Positions 43,095 to 52,885 of a stretch of 64,000 bases of DNA are shown piece by piece (position 1 is the first letter of the stretch; each line of letters begins with the position of its first letter). The translations under genes were made by a program, and so were the position numbers. Below the pieces are notes generated by a model. That model was not told where the DNA came from and ran no database searches. It saw only the letters and a list, made by a program, of their open reading frames with translations. The DNA is from Paenibacillus sp. FSL R10-2782 (GTDB taxonomy: Bacteria > Bacillota > Bacilli > Paenibacillales > Paenibacillaceae): NCBI RefSeq assembly GCF_038592985.1, contig NZ_CP151951.1, forward strand, positions 4,083,001-4,147,000. Reading direction: 5' to 3'.

Positions 43095-44002
43095 TCTTCT
43101 TGCTCCTTCCATTTTCTAATCAGATACTGAGTCGCTTCCAAACCGATCTCGTCCACAGATATTTGCCGGGTATCCTTATGGGCTTGCTTGGCAAGTGTGG
43201 AAAGAGTATGACCCGGCGGCATCTCGATGAAACAGTCAACTCCCGATTCGACGCAGACAGCCGCCATATCCATCCACCGGACGGGATATGCTACGTTTAG
43301 GGCAAGGTCCTCCGCAATTTTTTCCTTGGCTGTCGTCTTTCTCCCCGTATGATTCATCAAATATGGTATTTGAGCGTCCCGCATGGAAAAAGTGTGCATT
43401 TTCAGCAATAGCTTATTGGCTACCTCTGACATCAGCGGGGAGTGTGAAGGAATCGGAACCTTCAGAAGCACTGTCTTAGCGGCCCCAAACTCCTTCGCAT
43501 GCATAAAAGCTTTATTTATCCCTTCCAATGAACCGGATATGACGATTTGCTGCTCTGCATTCATATTCGAGAGGTAGACAGGCATCGCCTCGCTATGAGA
43601 AAGATCCACGGCTTGTTGAACCTCTGCCTTCGTAAGCCCAATAATCACACCCATTCCATATCCTTCAGGAAAGGCTTCTTCCATCAACCGGGCACGGAGC
43701 CATACGATCCGAAGCGCATCCTCGAACGAGAGAACTCCCGCGATGACCGCCGCAGGAAATGCACCAATGGAATGCCCTGCCACAAATTGGGGACGGATCC
43801 CCTGCTCGATCAACCGGTAGGCTATTGCCGTTTCCTTAACGAAGAGTGCCGTCTGAATCCAGACCGTTGAGCCCATAGCCTTCTCATCATCACGCAGTTC
43901 AGTTCCGATGATACTTGTTGCCTTTTTCACATACTCGGGCACATCCTGGAGCATTCCAGGAACCTGTGACCCCTGGCCGGGAAATGTAAAAACGATGTTC
44001 AG
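43091..44002 (-). CDS. mdcH: Malonate decarboxylase malonyltransferase MdcH (probable CTG start)
   Basis: A malonyl-CoA:ACP transferase that loads the carrier protein. GHSIGAFPAAVIAG carries the nucleophilic serine, and the histidine is in VPIPSHSPLM. The first ATG in frame (43954) would give 287 residues lacking the family N-terminus. Upstream, the frame encodes NIVFTFPGQGSQVPG, the conserved FPGQGSQ block, and no ATG, GTG or TTG precedes it before the stop. A CTG at 44002 lies 7 nt after AAAGGTGG, the spacing of a real start, giving 303 residues. First gene of the mdc operon, 126 nt from divergent mdcR. Confidence 0.88.
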   Translation of the reverse strand: MNIVFTFPGQGSQVPGMLQDVPEYVKKATSIIGTELRDDEKAMGSTVWIQTALFVKETAIAYRLIEQGIRPQFVAGHSIGAFPAAVIAGVLSFEDALRIVWLRARLMEEAFPEGYGMGVIIGLTKAEVQQAVDLSHSEAMPVYLSNMNAEQQIVISGSLEGINKAFMHAKEFGAAKTVLLKVPIPSHSPLMSEVANKLLLKMHTFSMRDAQIPYLMNHTGRKTTAKEKIAEDLALNVAYPVRWMDMAAVCVESGVDCFIEMPPGHTLSTLAKQAHKDTRQISVDEIGLEATQYLIRKWKEQEE

Positions 44003-44043
44003 AATCTCACCACCTTTAGCGGATTCATTTTCTTACATTGTCA

Positions 44044-44072
44044 ATTGTAATAAGTGAGCAAATACCTGTAAA
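44044..44072 (-). promoter_or_regulatory. Promoter of the mdc operon
   Basis: TTTACA (44067-44072), a 17-nt spacer and TACAAT (44044-44049) on the minus strand. Transcription would start about 35 nt before the CTG start of mdcH. Confidence 0.65.
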
Positions 44073-44095
44073 ATATATATATTCACATATGATTG

Positions 44096-44111
44096 ATAAC
44101 CTAATGGTTAT
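44096..44111. promoter_or_regulatory. Inverted repeat in the mdcH-mdcR intergenic region
   Basis: A perfect repeat ATAACC-TAAT-GGTTAT, 24 nt upstream of the mdc -35 box and directly before the mdcR ribosome binding site. It is a candidate binding site for the LysR-type regulator, controlling both directions. Confidence 0.5.
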
Positions 44112-44128
44112 AAAGGAGCTACTCCATA

Positions 44129-45001
44129 ATGGATTATTTACAGCTTAAGTATTTTCAAGTGACCTCGAAGTATGAACATGTCACACGTGCCGCGAACGAG
44201 TTGTTTATTTCACAGCCTGCCTTAAGTAAAATGATTCGAAACCTGGAGACGGAATTGGGTGTGCAGCTATTTGACCGCGAAGGAAAACATATCGTGCTGA
44301 ATGAATACGGCAAGAAGTTCCTGAAAAGAGTGAATCAGTCGCTCTCAGCGCTAGAGCAAGGCATATCCGAAGTCAAAGAAATGAAGAACGAAAAGATTGA
44401 GGTCATCACGTTATACGTCGCCGTCGGCTCTATGCTATTGCCCAACCTGGTTGGTAAGTTTCGCGATCTCTACCCTCAAATTAGATTCAACCTGACCCAG
44501 CACCCTGCGATGGTGAAGAAAGGACTGGCGTACGATTTTGCGATTACGTCCGAAGAGTTGGCAGACAACGAACATGCGATCCTGCTGGAGGAGGAAATTT
44601 TGCTTGGCGTACCAAAATCTCACCCTCTGAGTTCTCAGGACACCGTATTCCTGAAAGATCTAGAGCATGAGAAGTTTATCAGCCTTACACCTGGAAATTC
44701 GCTTAGGAAGACAACAGACCGCTTTTTTACCCACGTCCCTTATGAACCGGACATCATCTTTGAAAGTGATGATCCGGCTACGGTAAGAGGGTTGATTCAG
44801 ACAGGACTTGGCATCTCCTTTATTCCTTCTATCCTGTGGAGGAACGTCGTAACCGAAGACATCAAGCTGCTTCAAATCAGGGAGCCTCGATGTATGCGAA
44901 CAATCTATCTGTCCTATCCTACTGGGGAACTGCACACCGATATAGAGAAATCGTTCTTCGAATTCATCATTAGATTTTTCCAGGATATTGCCCAGCAGTG
45001 A
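44129..45001 (+). CDS. mdcR: LysR-family regulator of malonate decarboxylase
   Basis: A 290-residue LysR-type regulator. The winged HTH is at residues 1-60 (YFQVTSKYEHVTRAANELFISQPALSKMIRNLE), followed by the effector-binding domain (VGSMLLPNLVGKFRDLYPQIRFNLTQHP; VRGLIQTGLGISFIPS). GGAG lies 10 nt before the ATG. It is divergent from the mdc operon, as MdcR is in other bacteria; malonate or malonyl-CoA as effector is inferred. Confidence 0.88.
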   Translation: MDYLQLKYFQVTSKYEHVTRAANELFISQPALSKMIRNLETELGVQLFDREGKHIVLNEYGKKFLKRVNQSLSALEQGISEVKEMKNEKIEVITLYVAVGSMLLPNLVGKFRDLYPQIRFNLTQHPAMVKKGLAYDFAITSEELADNEHAILLEEEILLGVPKSHPLSSQDTVFLKDLEHEKFISLTPGNSLRKTTDRFFTHVPYEPDIIFESDDPATVRGLIQTGLGISFIPSILWRNVVTEDIKLLQIREPRCMRTIYLSYPTGELHTDIEKSFFEFIIRFFQDIAQQ

Positions 45002-45231
45002 CGATTTAGATACCTTTTGTCATAATAACTGACTTATTGCTTTATCATTCTTCGGATTAGTAGGATCAATATCTTTAGAATATTTAATTTCTATACATGC
45101 TTCGTTTCAAATTTTTTGTTTTTGGTTAAGGCATTTGCACATAAATGGATAACCGATTCATATGATGGAGCTATACCATTCACAACTTGTTCAGCAGGTA
45201 GACCATCTCAGACAGCAAGGAGGGAAATGAC

Positions 45232-46515
45232 GTGAAGACAGTGCGATGGCTGGTGTTATGTCTTGCTTTCCTCACTATGATTAGTGGTTGTAGCGCCCCT
45301 CTGTCCTCTGAAAGTCGTTCATCTGGTAGCAATTTGCCAAACCGTAAAAAGATATCGCTTACATTATGGTACTGGAACCGTTCTATTGATGATGAGCTAC
45401 TCGCTCGTGCCGAAAAGCAGTTTCCCGACATTGAACTGAACACCCAAAAAATCGGCGGTGATTTCAAAGCCAAGCTCAAGACAACTCTGGCAGCCCGTTC
45501 CGGGGAACCGGACATCGTAGCTTTGAACGACTGGATGGTAGAGTTATTTCCTAGTGCGGATCGTTTTTATGATTTGAGAACACTGGGAGCCGATCAACTC
45601 AAGGATCAGTATTTGGAGTGGAAATGGAATCAGGGCATCACCCCTGATGGCAAAATGATTGCCTTTCCCATGGACACAGGCCCTACCGCCCTCTTCTATC
45701 GTAGCGATCTCTTTGAACAGGCGGGTCTGCCCAGTGATCCTGAAAAGGTCAGTGCTACGATTCGCACATGGGACGGCTATATGGCCGCCGGAGAACAGCT
45801 TCAGCAAAAGTTCGGAAACCGTTCGTTTTTAGCTGACAATATTGTAAACGTTTACAATCAGATGCTTGCCCAAAATACGGACCTGTATTTCAAGCCGGAC
45901 GGCAGCTACATCGGTAATCAATCTCCTCATATCCGTTTGGGCTGGCAAACCGCCGTGGCTTTTCACAAAAAGCATCTACTCGCCAATGCGGATGGCTGGA
46001 CCCCCGAATGGAATGCTTCGGTCAATAACGGAAAAGTTGCCTCTTTTGTAGGGGCAATCTGGATGAAGCAGGTTCTCACGGAGGCCGCGCCGGATACTGC
46101 GGGCAAATGGAGAGTCGCCCGTGCCCCTGGAGGGGACGGCAATTTGGGTGGATCTTTCATTTCCATCCTCAAATCCAGCAAACACCCCAAAGAAGCCTTT
46201 GAAGTCCTGACCTGGCTTCAAAACCCGGAGCACCAGTTGGAAGCCTACCAAAAAATCGGGCTGTTCCCATCCACTCCTGGCGTCTATGACGATCCTGCCA
46301 TGGAGACACCCGAACCTTTCTTTGGCGGTCAGGCCACCGGACTGATCTTTGCTGCCTCCGCACGTAATGTCAAAAGCAGCTATTTCGGCGAGCGTTATCC
46401 TGTCATTCACGGCATTGTGACACGTCGCCTTGCCAATGTCGCCAAGCAGGATGCCGATCCCGATGCATTATGGACGGAAACGATGGACCGAATCGAACGG
46501 GAATTACAGCGGTAA
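45232..46515 (+). CDS. ABC sugar transporter substrate-binding lipoprotein (second system)
   Basis: An extracellular solute-binding protein, 427 residues. The signal peptide ends in lipobox ISGC, Cys20. LTLWYWNRSIDDELLARAEKQFPDIEL starts the mature domain, and MDTGPTALFYRSDLFEQAG is the hinge region. GTG start 8 nt after GGAGG. First of three genes of a CUT1 importer. A perfect cre palindrome lies inside the coding sequence at 45841-45858. The sugar cannot be named. Confidence 0.9.
   Translation: MKTVRWLVLCLAFLTMISGCSAPLSSESRSSGSNLPNRKKISLTLWYWNRSIDDELLARAEKQFPDIELNTQKIGGDFKAKLKTTLAARSGEPDIVALNDWMVELFPSADRFYDLRTLGADQLKDQYLEWKWNQGITPDGKMIAFPMDTGPTALFYRSDLFEQAGLPSDPEKVSATIRTWDGYMAAGEQLQQKFGNRSFLADNIVNVYNQMLAQNTDLYFKPDGSYIGNQSPHIRLGWQTAVAFHKKHLLANADGWTPEWNASVNNGKVASFVGAIWMKQVLTEAAPDTAGKWRVARAPGGDGNLGGSFISILKSSKHPKEAFEVLTWLQNPEHQLEAYQKIGLFPSTPGVYDDPAMETPEPFFGGQATGLIFAASARNVKSSYFGERYPVIHGIVTRRLANVAKQDADPDALWTETMDRIERELQR
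45843..45856. promoter_or_regulatory. Perfect cre-type palindrome inside the binding-protein gene
   Basis: TGTAAACGTTTACA fits the CcpA consensus TGWAARCGYTWNCA at all positions and is extended to an 18-bp perfect palindrome (45841-45858). It is about 610 nt inside the coding sequence. CcpA roadblock sites inside operons are known in Bacillus. Confidence 0.55.
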
Positions 46516-46549
46516 AAAATCAAAAATTTAAAAAAGGCGTGTGGTCAAT

Positions 46550-47425
46550 ATGCTGAAAGAAATATGGAAGCACCGTGCCGTATATGCCGCAATCTCGCCG
46601 TTTTACCTGCTGTTTGGCATCTTCGGCTTGTTTCCGATTGGCTTTTCAATATATCTGGCGTTTCACAAATGGGATGGCATCGGAGATATGACCTATAACG
46701 GCTGGGGTAACTTTCGCTACCTTGTGACAGATAACGAATTTTGGCAGGCTGTGGGCAATACCTTTGCGATCTGGGTGTATTCAACGATTCCGATGCTATT
46801 TTTTGCACTGATTATTGCCTTCCTGCTTTATGCACCCTTTGTCAAAATGCGTACCCTGTGGCGGGTCGGATTTTTTCTGCCGAACGTGACATCCATTGTG
46901 GCGGTTGCCATCATCTTTGGCGCTTTATTTGCCAATAATTTCGGATTTCTCAATTACCTGCTGCAACTCCTGGGCTTGCCTATGATTCAGTGGCTTAATG
47001 TGCCGTGGGGTATCCAAATCGCCGTTTCCTCCATGGTTGTATGGAGATGGACCGGCTATAACGCGATCATCTATCTGGCAGGACTCCAGAGTATTCCGCA
47101 TGTGCTGTATGAGGCTGCGAAAATAGATGGAGCAACCGGAGCGCAGGCCTTCTTTCGCATCACCATTCCCATGCTGCGTCCAGTCATCCTGTTTACCGTA
47201 ATTACGTCTACCATTGGCGGAATGCAGTTGTTCACCGAGCCGCAGGTGCTGGTCGGTAATGACGGCGGCGCCGGAGCAAGTGGCATGACCATTGTGTTGT
47301 ATCTGTATCGTGAATCGTTCATTAACAATTATTTTGGATATGGCGCAGCCGTTGGATGGGGCATGTTCCTCATTATTGCCCTGTTTTCCATCGTGAACTG
47401 GAAACTCGTACAAGGTAAAAAATAA
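46550..47425 (+). CDS. ABC sugar transporter permease (MalF type, second system)
   Basis: A membrane permease of about 291 residues with six helices. SIYLAFHKWDG follows TM1, and the EAA loop is LYEAAKIDGATGAQAFFRITIPMLRP. I use ATG 46550, 12 nt after AAAAAGG; a GTG at 46541 is the alternative. It starts 34 nt after the binding protein. Confidence 0.9.
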   Translation: MLKEIWKHRAVYAAISPFYLLFGIFGLFPIGFSIYLAFHKWDGIGDMTYNGWGNFRYLVTDNEFWQAVGNTFAIWVYSTIPMLFFALIIAFLLYAPFVKMRTLWRVGFFLPNVTSIVAVAIIFGALFANNFGFLNYLLQLLGLPMIQWLNVPWGIQIAVSSMVVWRWTGYNAIIYLAGLQSIPHVLYEAAKIDGATGAQAFFRITIPMLRPVILFTVITSTIGGMQLFTEPQVLVGNDGGAGASGMTIVLYLYRESFINNYFGYGAAVGWGMFLIIALFSIVNWKLVQGKK

Positions 47426-47448
47426 CGGCAGGAAGGGGGCTCTACAAC

Positions 47449-48276
47449 ATGATGCAGGCACGTGTAAAATCCGTTATTTTATATACCGGGCTGTTGGCGG
47501 GAATGATCCTGTCGATGTTTCCTTTTTACTGGCTGATCGTCATGGCTACCCGTACAACTTCGGACATCTATCGTTTTCCGCCGCAGCTATGGTTTGGAAG
47601 CCACTTCTGGAGCAATGTGACAAGAGTGTTGCAGCAGATTGATTTTGCCGGAGCCTTTTTTAATACGCTTTTTGTAGCCAACTCCGTTACCCTGTTGGTG
47701 CTGTTTTTCGATTCACTGGCCGGTTTTGCATTCGCTAAGTTTGATTTTCCGGGCAAAAAAGCATTATTCATCATTCTGTTGGCTACCATGATGGTCCCTT
47801 CCCAACTGTCGCTTGTCCCCTCCTTTGTCATGATGGCCGCCTTTGGATGGGTGGGCACGTTCAAAGCGCTGATCATTCCGGGGATGGTAAATGCCTTCGG
47901 CATCTTCTGGATACGCCAATATGCAGAGGAATCCATTCCAACGGAGCTGCTGGACGCGGGGCGTATGGACGGATGCAGCTTTTTTCGGCTGTATTGGAAT
48001 GTGGCGCTCCCGATTCTACGTCCTGCGTTCGCTTTTCTCGGCGCATTCACCTTTATAGGAGCATGGAATGATTATTTATGGCCGTTAATCGTATTAACCG
48101 ATGAGCGCAAATTTACGCTCCAGATTGCGCTGTCCCAATTAAACGGTATTTACAATACGGATTATGCGATGGTCATTGCTGGCACCCTGTTGGCTGTACT
48201 GCCACTTATCATTTTATTTCTTTTCATTAGCCGCCAGTTTATTTCCGATCTTGCCGCCGGAGCGGTCAAAGATTAG
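47449..48276 (+). CDS. ABC sugar transporter permease (MalG type, second system)
   Basis: A 275-residue permease with the EAA loop LLDAGRMDGCSFFRLYWNVALPILRP and the ending QFISDLAAGAVKD, common for MalG-type partners. GGAAGGGGG lies 9 nt before the ATG. The operon ends here at a hairpin. As in the first system, no ATPase gene follows, and no hydrolase or regulator is adjacent. Confidence 0.92.
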   Translation: MMQARVKSVILYTGLLAGMILSMFPFYWLIVMATRTTSDIYRFPPQLWFGSHFWSNVTRVLQQIDFAGAFFNTLFVANSVTLLVLFFDSLAGFAFAKFDFPGKKALFIILLATMMVPSQLSLVPSFVMMAAFGWVGTFKALIIPGMVNAFGIFWIRQYAEESIPTELLDAGRMDGCSFFRLYWNVALPILRPAFAFLGAFTFIGAWNDYLWPLIVLTDERKFTLQIALSQLNGIYNTDYAMVIAGTLLAVLPLIILFLFISRQFISDLAAGAVKD

Positions 48277-48313
48277 ATTTACTGAGCCAGCTTTATCCTG
48301 CTCTAAAACGCAA

Positions 48314-48360
48314 AAAGGGAGTGTCCTCCCAGCCTGTAATGGCTGAGGGACACTCCCTTT
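48314..48360. terminator. Bidirectional terminator between the second ABC operon and the AGCS gene
   Basis: A 13-bp stem, AAAGGGAGTGTCC / GGACACTCCCTTT, with an inner stem CAGCC / GGCTG, between convergent genes. Confidence 0.85.
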
Positions 48361-48419
48361 CGTTATCCTGGCAAATGTTCTTGCAGAGTCAATATTCTTA
48401 AATCCGGATATATCGGACT

Positions 48420-49838
48420 TTACGATCTGACTGTTTGTCCATTTTCTTCTATGTCTATGGCTGCTCCTGCACTGGCACCTGCGAGTATTCCCTTTTTCTT
48501 GTTGGGATACAGGGAATCCATATAGGTACGGGTTTCTGCAACTACAATTCCCGACAAGCCAAGCAATGCAATCAAGTTCGGGAAGGCCATCATGGCGTTA
48601 AAGATATCTGCCAGTAACCAGATCGCATCCAGCTTAATAAACGCGCCTCCGGCAACCAGCGCAATGAACAGATAACGGTACGGTTTAATCCATTTGACAC
48701 CCAGCAAATATTCAACACAGCGTTCTCCATAGTAGTTCCAGCCAAGCATCGTGGTGAACGCGAACATAATCAGAATGATTGTGAGCAGTTCCGCACCAAG
48801 CGGGAATGCGCTGGAGAAAGCTTGCTGCGTCATCAAGCCCGCATCGGTAGGACCGCTCCATACGCCACTAACCAGCAGCGTTAGCCCGGTCATTACGCAA
48901 ATAATCATCGTATCTATAAACACACCTGTCATGGAAATCAGCCCTTGCTCCGCAGGCCATTTGGTTTTGGCGGCTGCGGCTGCAATCGGTGCGCTTCCCA
49001 ATCCGGCCTCGTTGGCAAAAATCCCTCTGGCTACCCCGCTGCGCATCGCCAGCATAATCGTAGCTCCGGCAAATCCACCCGTCGCAGACGTCGTGGAAAA
49101 TGCCGAATGCAGCACAAGTGCGAGTGCGGCAGGAATCTGATCGGCGAACCGAATCAGTACGATCATACAGATCAACACGTACAAGCCTGTTTTGAAGGGG
49201 ACAACTTTGGTCGATACCTTGGCAATGCTCTTGAGCCCTCCAATAGTAACGAGTCCCGTAAGGGTAGCAATAATCAATGCCGTTACAATTGGCGGAACAC
49301 CGAAGCTGTTTTCGGTTGAGGATACAATCGCTTTGACCTGAGGAAATGTTCCAATCCCGAACAGCGCCACCAGCATCCCGGAAAAGGCGAATAGCATCGC
49401 CAACGGTTTAAAGCGGCGTCCAAGCCCTTTTTCAATATAATACATCGGGCCGCCGGAAAATTGTCCATTCCGATCCTTCACCCGGTATTTTACTGCAAGC
49501 ACACCTTCCGCATATTTCGTCGCCATCCCGAAAAAGGCTGCAACAACCATCCAGAACAGGGCGCCTGGTCCTCCCAGTTTTATCGCTGTCGCGACGCCGA
49601 CAATACTTCCTGTACCTACTGTAGCTGCCAGCGCCGTACTCAGGGCCGCAAAGCTGCTAACATCCCCGCTACCCTCATTTGGAGCCTTGCCGATCAGCTT
49701 GATCGCCAGAGGCAGGCGGAAAACCTGCAACATTTTCAAACGTATGGTCAGCCACAGACCTGTTCCCATAACGAGAATAATCAGTGGAGCCCCCCATATC
49801 CAACTGCTAATTGTCTCTAACACATGTACCAAATTCAT
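48420..49838 (-). CDS. Sodium:alanine/glycine symporter (AGCS family)
   Basis: A secondary transporter of 472 residues with about ten membrane helices. The AGCS signature GPGALFWMVVAAFFGMATKYAEG and the glycine-rich block TALAATVGTGSIVGVATAIKLG are present. ATG at 49838 follows GGAGGAGCGGG; the frame is open 32 codons upstream but that is riboswitch leader. A tandem glycine riboswitch controls it, so glycine is a likely substrate or signal. Direction (uptake or efflux) is not readable. Confidence 0.93.
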   Translation of the reverse strand: MNLVHVLETISSWIWGAPLIILVMGTGLWLTIRLKMLQVFRLPLAIKLIGKAPNEGSGDVSSFAALSTALAATVGTGSIVGVATAIKLGGPGALFWMVVAAFFGMATKYAEGVLAVKYRVKDRNGQFSGGPMYYIEKGLGRRFKPLAMLFAFSGMLVALFGIGTFPQVKAIVSSTENSFGVPPIVTALIIATLTGLVTIGGLKSIAKVSTKVVPFKTGLYVLICMIVLIRFADQIPAALALVLHSAFSTTSATGGFAGATIMLAMRSGVARGIFANEAGLGSAPIAAAAAKTKWPAEQGLISMTGVFIDTMIICVMTGLTLLVSGVWSGPTDAGLMTQQAFSSAFPLGAELLTIILIMFAFTTMLGWNYYGERCVEYLLGVKWIKPYRYLFIALVAGGAFIKLDAIWLLADIFNAMMAFPNLIALLGLSGIVVAETRTYMDSLYPNKKKGILAGASAGAAIDIEENGQTVRS

Positions 49839-49875
49839 TTCAACCCGCTCCTCCAGCATATTAAAAAACAAAAAA

Positions 49876-49899
49876 GAGTCAAATCCGCTGATTCGACTC
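49876..49899 (-). terminator. Leader terminator before the AGCS gene
   Basis: Stem GAGTCGAATC / GATTTGACTC with a 4-nt loop, then TTTTTTGTTTTTT. It lies 90 nt after the second glycine aptamer and 37 nt before the start codon, so it is the likely expression platform. A second, weaker U-tailed hairpin lies near 49968-49990. Confidence 0.8.
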
Positions 49900-49989
49900 C
49901 TGGAGAGGTTAAAGGCACGAAAAAATACAACCATCTTGTGCAGGATTCAGCCACTAACAGCTCATAAAAAAGCCTAGGGCATCCCCTGT

Positions 49990-50185
49990 CACAGGTTATT
50001 CGCGTCTCTGTCCTTTTGCCTGAGAGTTTAAGCAGATGATATCTGCGGTGCACCTTCGGCGCCCAATTAAGGGTCTCTCCAGAGTTCTGTCCGTTTACGG
50101 TCCCGCTTGTTGCTGTAATCAGCCCAAGCACCTGAGAGTTTTGCCCCTTCGGTCGGAACTTACGTTCCATCTCCCGCAAACATCA
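49990..50185 (-). promoter_or_regulatory. Tandem glycine riboswitch
   Basis: Two aptamers in series on the minus strand. Aptamer I has GCGGGAGA, ACCGAAGGGGCAA and ACTCTCAGG. Aptamer II has CTGGAGAGACCC, GCGCCGAAGGTGCACCG, a variable stem GCAGATATCATCTGC, and ACTCTCAGGCAAAAGGACAGAG. These are the conserved glycine-binding elements. A terminator follows before the AGCS gene. Confidence 0.93.
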
Positions 50186-50209
50186 ACCAGACATATGAAA
50201 TTGTTTTTT

Positions 50210-50239
50210 ATTATACAGAAAACTTTCAGCTTTTTACAA
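50210..50239 (-). promoter_or_regulatory. Promoter of the glycine riboswitch-AGCS transcript
   Basis: TTGTAA (50234-50239), an 18-nt spacer and TATAAT (50210-50215) on the minus strand, about 25 nt before aptamer I. Confidence 0.75.
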
Positions 50240-50293
50240 GTGAAAAATTTGTGAAGTTGTTCCGTTTTTTTAGGACGAGCCTATAAAATAAGA

Positions 50294-50340
50294 GCGGGCG
50301 CAGCCAGATTCATCCTCATGATGTTCTTCGCCGCACCCGC
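50294..50340 (-). terminator. Terminator of the 6-phospho-beta-glucosidase operon
   Basis: Stem GCGGGTGCGGC / GCTGCGCCCGC on the minus strand with wobble pairs and a long loop, then TCTTATTTTAT. It lies 37 nt after the last gene. Confidence 0.7.
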
Positions 50341-50377
50341 CCCCAGACCATATCGGGTTATATTCAGTTAGCTTGGA

Positions 50378-51859
<1,482 letters not shown>

Positions 51860-52849
51860 TTATTTTTGTATATCTTCAAAATAAATGCCATTTTGATGGC
51901 GCAGCTCATTGCTGATCTTCTGAACCTCTATGCTTAATGACTTCAATTCTTCGTAGCGGTCTTTGTCCTTTTCGGCAATGATCCGATAAAATTCCTGAGC
52001 CTCGTGAAACATGAAATGATGAGTTTCAGGAGCACTTATAGTATCTATTTCCTGAGTACGGACATCCATCACCGATACCTCCGTGATACCAGAAACACCA
52101 CTGGAGATCATAGTGGCCTGGTCCCCGTAAATTTCAACACGGTTGGTGGTTACAGCATTTTTGGCCAGTTGGATCACCACTGTAAAATCGGGATACGACA
52201 GTAGGATCGGGCCGCCCAAATCCACGCCATTCTCATGCTTTTGGGCACGGTACAAGCCTGATGTCGGAGCTCCGAGCAAATCAATGGCAAAATACAGTGA
52301 ATACACACCCAAATCCGTTAATGCCCCCCCGCCATAAGACAGAGAAAAAATATTAGGAGTATCTCCTGACAGCAACTGATCATACCGGGAGGAAAATTGC
52401 ATGGAGTACAAGGTGCCGCCCTGGATATTGCCCACGCGCTTCAAGTTGTCCTTAAGGCGCAAAAAATTAGGCTCATGGATATGGCGAACCGCTTCCAGCA
52501 GGTAGCAACCATTTCGGTCAGCCAACTCGTAAGCTTCTCGCAATTCCTGTTCTGTCAGGCTGATCGGTTTTTCGACAATCGCATGTTTGCCATGCTCCAA
52601 AAAAAGACGCGCTTGCGGCATGTGCAAGGAATTGGGCGTAGCAATATAAATGGCATCAATATCGGATTGAGCCATCTCTTCCAAACTGTCATACAGCGTA
52701 ATGTTTTCAAGCTGACACCCAGCGGCAAAAGCTGTGCCTTTGTCCTTATTTCGAACAAAGAGGGCTGTAATTTCCCAGCCGCCACCTTCTTTCACGGCTT
52801 TAACCCATTCCGTGCTGATCCATCCGGTTCCAATCATTCCGAGCTTCAT
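51860..52849 (-). CDS. Gfo/Idh/MocA-family oxidoreductase (second of pair)
   Basis: A NAD(P)-dependent sugar dehydrogenase-like protein of 329 residues. The Rossmann start is KLGMIGTGWIS. The EKP motif is HAIVEKPISL, and GGALTDLGVYSLYFAIDLLG contains the family's catalytic-region pattern with D and Y. It lies 24 nt before the 6-phospho-beta-glucosidase gene. Substrate unknown; related proteins act on sugars, inositols or glycosides. Confidence 0.88.
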   Translation of the reverse strand: MKLGMIGTGWISTEWVKAVKEGGGWEITALFVRNKDKGTAFAAGCQLENITLYDSLEEMAQSDIDAIYIATPNSLHMPQARLFLEHGKHAIVEKPISLTEQELREAYELADRNGCYLLEAVRHIHEPNFLRLKDNLKRVGNIQGGTLYSMQFSSRYDQLLSGDTPNIFSLSYGGGALTDLGVYSLYFAIDLLGAPTSGLYRAQKHENGVDLGGPILLSYPDFTVVIQLAKNAVTTNRVEIYGDQATMISSGVSGITEVSVMDVRTQEIDTISAPETHHFMFHEAQEFYRIIAEKDKDRYEELKSLSIEVQKISNELRHQNGIYFEDIQK

Positions 52850-52885
52850 ATGGCATAACTTCCTTTCTTGATGGCGAGTCTATCG

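Noticed and set aside
44039..44044. TTGACA as the -35 box of the mdc operon
   Set aside because: No acceptable -10 box follows at 16-18 nt; the TTTACA/TACAAT pair just upstream fits better.
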